A stretch of 64,000 nt of DNA from assembly GCA_024123955.1 (NCBI GenBank), contig CP099652.1, forward strand, positions 3,286,001 through 3,350,000. Reading direction: 5' to 3'. The notes under the pieces were generated by a model, which did no database searches, had not been told where the DNA came from, and saw nothing but the letters and a program-made list of their open reading frames with translations. This document shows positions 61,004 through 64,000 of this stretch, one piece after another. Every line of letters starts with the position of its first letter. The first letter of the stretch is position 1. This DNA is from Oxalobacteraceae bacterium OTU3CINTB1. GTDB taxonomy: Bacteria > Pseudomonadota > Gammaproteobacteria > Burkholderiales > Burkholderiaceae_D. A program made the translations under genes and the position numbers.

Positions 61004-63343
61004 ATGACCAAATCCTTCTCGCTGTGGGGAGCCGCCGCTGTAGTGGCCTCATCCATGCTTTCCCTCAACGTCGCCGCGCAGGCGCCCACCGCGCCGGTGA
61101 CCTTCCTGAACGCCTCGGTCCACGATCCTTCCGTGATCAAAACGGACGGCACTTATTACGTCTTCGGCTCCCATCTGGCGTCAGCCAAGAGCAAGGATTT
61201 GATGCGCTGGACCCCGATCACCGATTCCGTCAGCGCCACCAACAAGTTATTCCTGAACGGTGCCAACAACGTCTACACGGAACTGGCGGAGACCTTCAGC
61301 TGGGCGCAGACGACCACGCTGTGGGCGCCGGACGTGATCCGCCTCGCCGATGGCAAGTTCTACATGTATTACAACGCCTGCAAGGGCGATTCCCCGCGCT
61401 CGGCCATGGGCATCGCGGTTGCCGACAAGATCGAAGGCCCATACGTGAACAAGGGCGTCTTCCTCAAATCCGGCATGTGGGGCCAGGCCAGCTATGACGG
61501 CACGGTCTACGACGCGCTCAAGCATCCAAACACCGTCGATCCGAACGTGTTTTTCGATAACGGCGGCCGGCTGTGGATGATTTATGGCTCGTATTCCGGC
61601 GGCATCTTCATCATGCGGATGAACCCGGTCAACGGCATGCCGCTGCCGGGGCAAGGGTACGGCAAGCGCTTGATGGGCGGCAATCACAGCCGGATCGAAG
61701 GCGCCTACGTGATGTTCAGCCCCGTCACGCAGTATTACTACATGTTCACCTCGTTCGGCGGCCTCGACGCGGCCGGCGGCTACAACATGCGCGTGGCCCG
61801 CGCGACGTCCCCCGACGGCCCGTACTACGACGCCCAGGGCGTGGACATGGCCAACGTCAAGGCCGATCCGTCCAAACCCCTGTTCGACGACGCCTCGATC
61901 GCGCCGTACGGCGTGAAGATCATGGGTAACTTCCTGTTCGAACGCAAGCTGGGCGAGCCGGGCACGGGCATCGGTACCGGCTATGTCTCGGCCGGCCACA
62001 ACTCGGCCTATTACGATGCGGCCACCGGCAAGCATTTCCTGATCTTCCATACCCGCTTCCCGGAGCGCGGCGAACAGCATCAGGTGCGCGTGCACCAGAT
62101 GTTCATGAACGCCGATGGCTGGCCGGTGGTGGCGCCGTACCGTAATTCCAACGAGACGCTGGAGGCGGTCCAGCGCGGATTCGTGTTCGGCGACTATATG
62201 TTCGTCAACCACGGCAAGGATATTTCGGCCACCATCAAAAAATCCCGCTTCATCACGCTCAACGCCAACGGCACGATCAGTGGTGCCGTCTCCGGCTCGT
62301 GGGCGCTGGTGGGCGCCAACCAGGCCGAGATCAATCTGCCCGGCTCGCCGCCATTCAAGGGCGTGTTCCTCAAACAGTGGGATGAAACCTCGCAAAGCCA
62401 TGTGATGACGTTTACGGCGACTTCGCGCGACGGCGTCTCCATCATGGGCAGCCGCCTGGCGCCGCGCAGCGACATGCAGGCGGTGAATGCCATCGCCGAC
62501 CAGCTCACGCTGGGCAACACCAACGCCGTCACCGGCGACATGGCCCTGCCGACCAGTGGCGCGCGCGATGCCGTGATCACGTGGACCTCGTCCAACCCGC
62601 AGGTATTGAGCAATACCGGACAGGTCACCAGCCCGGCCAGCGATGTGACCGTCACCTTGACGGCGACTATCATCAAGGGGCAGGCGCGGGTGGTCAAGTC
62701 GTTCGTCGTGACGGTCCGCAAGGTGGGCGGCATGATCGCCCACTACACCTTCGATGGCAACCTGGGCGATGCGACCGGCGCGTTCGGCGCCGGCACCGTG
62801 ATCGGGGCGAAAATCGATGTCGGCGGCGGCAGCCTGGGCTACGAGCCGGGCATGAAGGGCAGCGCCGCCGTGTTCAACGGCGCCAGCGGTGTGCGCCTGC
62901 CGAACGGCCTGATCTCCAGCAATACCTACACGGTGGCGATGTGGCTCAAGCCGGCCCAGTTGACCGCGTTCTCCACCACGTTCTTTGGCGCCCGCAACGG
63001 CGAGTCCTGGATCAGCCTGCTGCCGAAGGGCCATGACGGCGTCGGCGGCGCGACCATGCTGTGGTCGGGCACCGCGTGGTACGACGCCGGGCTGGGCATG
63101 AATATCCCGGCCGGACAGTGGTCGCACGTGGCGTTCAGCGTCAAGAACGGCGCCGTCAACATCTACGTCAACGGCGCCAAGCGCTACAGCGGCGTGAACT
63201 TCCCCAACGTGTTCACCACCACCACCGGCGTGTTCGCGCTGGGCGTGAACTGGTGGGATGCGCCGTACAAAGGGTCGATGGACGACCTGCGCATCTACGG
63301 CTCGGCGTTGACGGACGGCGAGATTTCCAGCATCGCGCGCTAG
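61004..63343 (+). CDS. GH43 arabinanase-like enzyme with LamG domain
   Basis: 779 residues. Sec signal (MTKSFSLWGAAAVVASSMLS). The GH43 propeller (about 30-350) has base Asp in VHDPSVIKTDG, Asp in NTVDPNVFFDN and acid Glu in SRIEGAYVMF. A beta-rich linker follows (about 355-490, GDYMFVNHGKDISATIK). Next is an immunoglobulin-like region (about 495-575, WTSSNPQVLSNTGQVTSP), then a concanavalin/LamG domain (about 580-779, IAHYTFDGNLGDATG). It acts on arabinan side chains or similar plant cell-wall polymers. GGAG lies six bases before the ATG. Confidence 0.9.
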   Translation: MTKSFSLWGAAAVVASSMLSLNVAAQAPTAPVTFLNASVHDPSVIKTDGTYYVFGSHLASAKSKDLMRWTPITDSVSATNKLFLNGANNVYTELAETFSWAQTTTLWAPDVIRLADGKFYMYYNACKGDSPRSAMGIAVADKIEGPYVNKGVFLKSGMWGQASYDGTVYDALKHPNTVDPNVFFDNGGRLWMIYGSYSGGIFIMRMNPVNGMPLPGQGYGKRLMGGNHSRIEGAYVMFSPVTQYYYMFTSFGGLDAAGGYNMRVARATSPDGPYYDAQGVDMANVKADPSKPLFDDASIAPYGVKIMGNFLFERKLGEPGTGIGTGYVSAGHNSAYYDAATGKHFLIFHTRFPERGEQHQVRVHQMFMNADGWPVVAPYRNSNETLEAVQRGFVFGDYMFVNHGKDISATIKKSRFITLNANGTISGAVSGSWALVGANQAEINLPGSPPFKGVFLKQWDETSQSHVMTFTATSRDGVSIMGSRLAPRSDMQAVNAIADQLTLGNTNAVTGDMALPTSGARDAVITWTSSNPQVLSNTGQVTSPASDVTVTLTATIIKGQARVVKSFVVTVRKVGGMIAHYTFDGNLGDATGAFGAGTVIGAKIDVGGGSLGYEPGMKGSAAVFNGASGVRLPNGLISSNTYTVAMWLKPAQLTAFSTTFFGARNGESWISLLPKGHDGVGGATMLWSGTAWYDAGLGMNIPAGQWSHVAFSVKNGAVNIYVNGAKRYSGVNFPNVFTTTTGVFALGVNWWDAPYKGSMDDLRIYGSALTDGEISSIAR

Positions 63344-63360
63344 GCCTGGGACTTTTTTAT

Positions 63361-63400
63361 GCTGAGCCTGCCCTCCCGGGCGCCGAATGGCCGGCTCAGC
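63361..63400 (+). other. 8-bp stem-loop after the GH43-LamG gene
   Basis: GCTGAGCC and GGCTCAGC are perfect complements across a 24-base loop that contains CCCGGG. No T-run follows, so it is not a standard intrinsic terminator. It could stabilise the 3' end of the GH43 mRNA or be a processing site before galM. Confidence 0.45.
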
Positions 63401-63464
63401 AATTATCATAGGCATGGCCGGCACCCGCCGGCCGCCTCCTTTTTAACGGACACATCACCTACAC

Positions 63465-64000
63465 ATGACTATTTCCACCAGACCCGCCAAGATTTTCCTG
63501 CTCAGTACCCTGGTCGGCCTCAGCGCCTGCAGCCAGACGCCATCCCGCGACGACGCCGCTGCTTCGGGCGTATCGCTGTCGCGCATGCCCTTCGGCACGC
63601 TGTCCAATGGCGCCAAGGTTGAAGCCATCACCCTGAAGAACGCCGGCGGGCTGTCGGCCACGCTCATTTCCTACGGCGCCACCGTGCAGAGCCTGCGCTT
63701 CCCGGACAAGCAGGGCAACGCCGCCGATGTGGCGGTCGGCTACGACACCCTGGCCGGCTACGAGACGACCCCGGGCTTCACCAACGTGACCGTGGGCCGC
63801 TACGCCAACCGCATCGCCAACGGCACGTTCGCCATCGACGGCAAGAAGTTCGCGCTGGCGGTCAACGAGGCGCCCAATACGCTGCACGGTGGCGCGATCG
63901 GCTGGGACAAGCGCAACTGGGTGGTCAAGAGTGTCGAACAGACGGCTGAAAAAGCGTCGGTGACGTTCACCTTGACGTCGCCCGATGGCGACCAGGGCTT
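63465..64000 (+). CDS. galM: aldose 1-epimerase, lipoprotein (3' end outside the window)
   Basis: The first 178 residues are visible. A lipoprotein signal ends LVGLSAC. The mutarotase fold follows with ATLISYGATVQSL, DTLAGYETTPGF, GRYANRIANGTF and NTLHGG, the conserved His-Gly-Gly. It interconverts alpha and beta anomers of galactose or related sugars. The lipid anchor places it in the periplasm, consistent with action on sugars released by the upstream GH43-LamG enzyme. Confidence 0.88.
   Translation, partial: MTISTRPAKIFLLSTLVGLSACSQTPSRDDAAASGVSLSRMPFGTLSNGAKVEAITLKNAGGLSATLISYGATVQSLRFPDKQGNAADVAVGYDTLAGYETTPGFTNVTVGRYANRIANGTFAIDGKKFALAVNEAPNTLHGGAIGWDKRNWVVKSVEQTAEKASVTFTLTSPDGDQG

Overview
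The window is high-GC chromosomal DNA from a betaproteobacterium. It looks like Oxalobacteraceae of the Massilia/Duganella/Telluria kind. That call is an inference from gene content: a siaABCD cassette, an ECF sigma factor with an NrsF-type anti-sigma, an MXKDX-repeat protein, TonB receptors next to exported glycosidases, and many LysR regulators. I see no rRNA, tRNA, CRISPR array or insertion sequence. Genes are dense, with frequent 4-bp start/stop overlaps.

Layout. 0-2.3 kb (minus): a photoactive-yellow-protein-like photosensor followed by two tandem paralogous diguanylate cyclases, the second cut by the window edge. 2.4-9.2 kb: a DUF819 membrane protein, an SrpA-like haem protein with cytochrome b561, and two LysR/dehydrogenase pairs. 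9.3-17.7 kb: an RND efflux operon (pump, adaptor, outer-membrane channel), a TonB receptor and a DUF1289 protein. The RND operon and the SrpA/b561 operon carry a near-identical 71-bp promoter module. 17.7-22 kb: a HicAB toxin-antitoxin pair, a LysR regulator, a dehalogenase-like hydrolase, and a leuC-leuD pair destroyed by an internal deletion. 21.7-27.4 kb: a DJ-1/PfpI protein behind two TetR-type operators, an exported hydrolase, a LysR/MDR pair, a PNPOx-like protein and a TetX-like monooxygenase.

27.7-30.6 kb: a complete siaABCD signalling operon in which SiaA has a soluble CBS-like sensor region instead of membrane segments. 30.7-45.6 kb: a CYTH-CHAD protein, a fused tandem TetR regulator, an exported SurE-like phosphatase with a coupled lipoprotein, a TonB receptor divergent from a LytS/LytTR two-component system, a GH43 enzyme, a large PAS/GAF histidine kinase, an esterase and a GH27 alpha-galactosidase. 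45.8-50.2 kb: ion and osmolyte transport (ClC, BCCT, NhaA).

50.1-53.2 kb: an ECF sigma/NrsF operon divergent from a cytochrome b, an MsrP/SUOX-like molybdoenzyme and an MXKDX-repeat protein. Both divergent operons have an exact GTAACC-N16-CGAA promoter, so the sigma factor very probably controls itself and the redox module. 53.3-55.6 kb: homogentisate dioxygenase divergent from a LysR regulator.

55.6-60.6 kb is a visibly less GC-rich block of five co-directional, mostly unrecognised genes: a peptidoglycan-binding peptidase, a small protein, an exported protein that may form a barrel, an inner-membrane protein and a pentapeptide-repeat membrane protein. It is the best candidate for an undescribed envelope-directed system. 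61.0-64.0 kb: a large GH43-LamG enzyme and the start of a lipoprotein aldose 1-epimerase, which with the upstream GH43 and GH27 point to use of arabinose- and galactose-containing plant polysaccharide.
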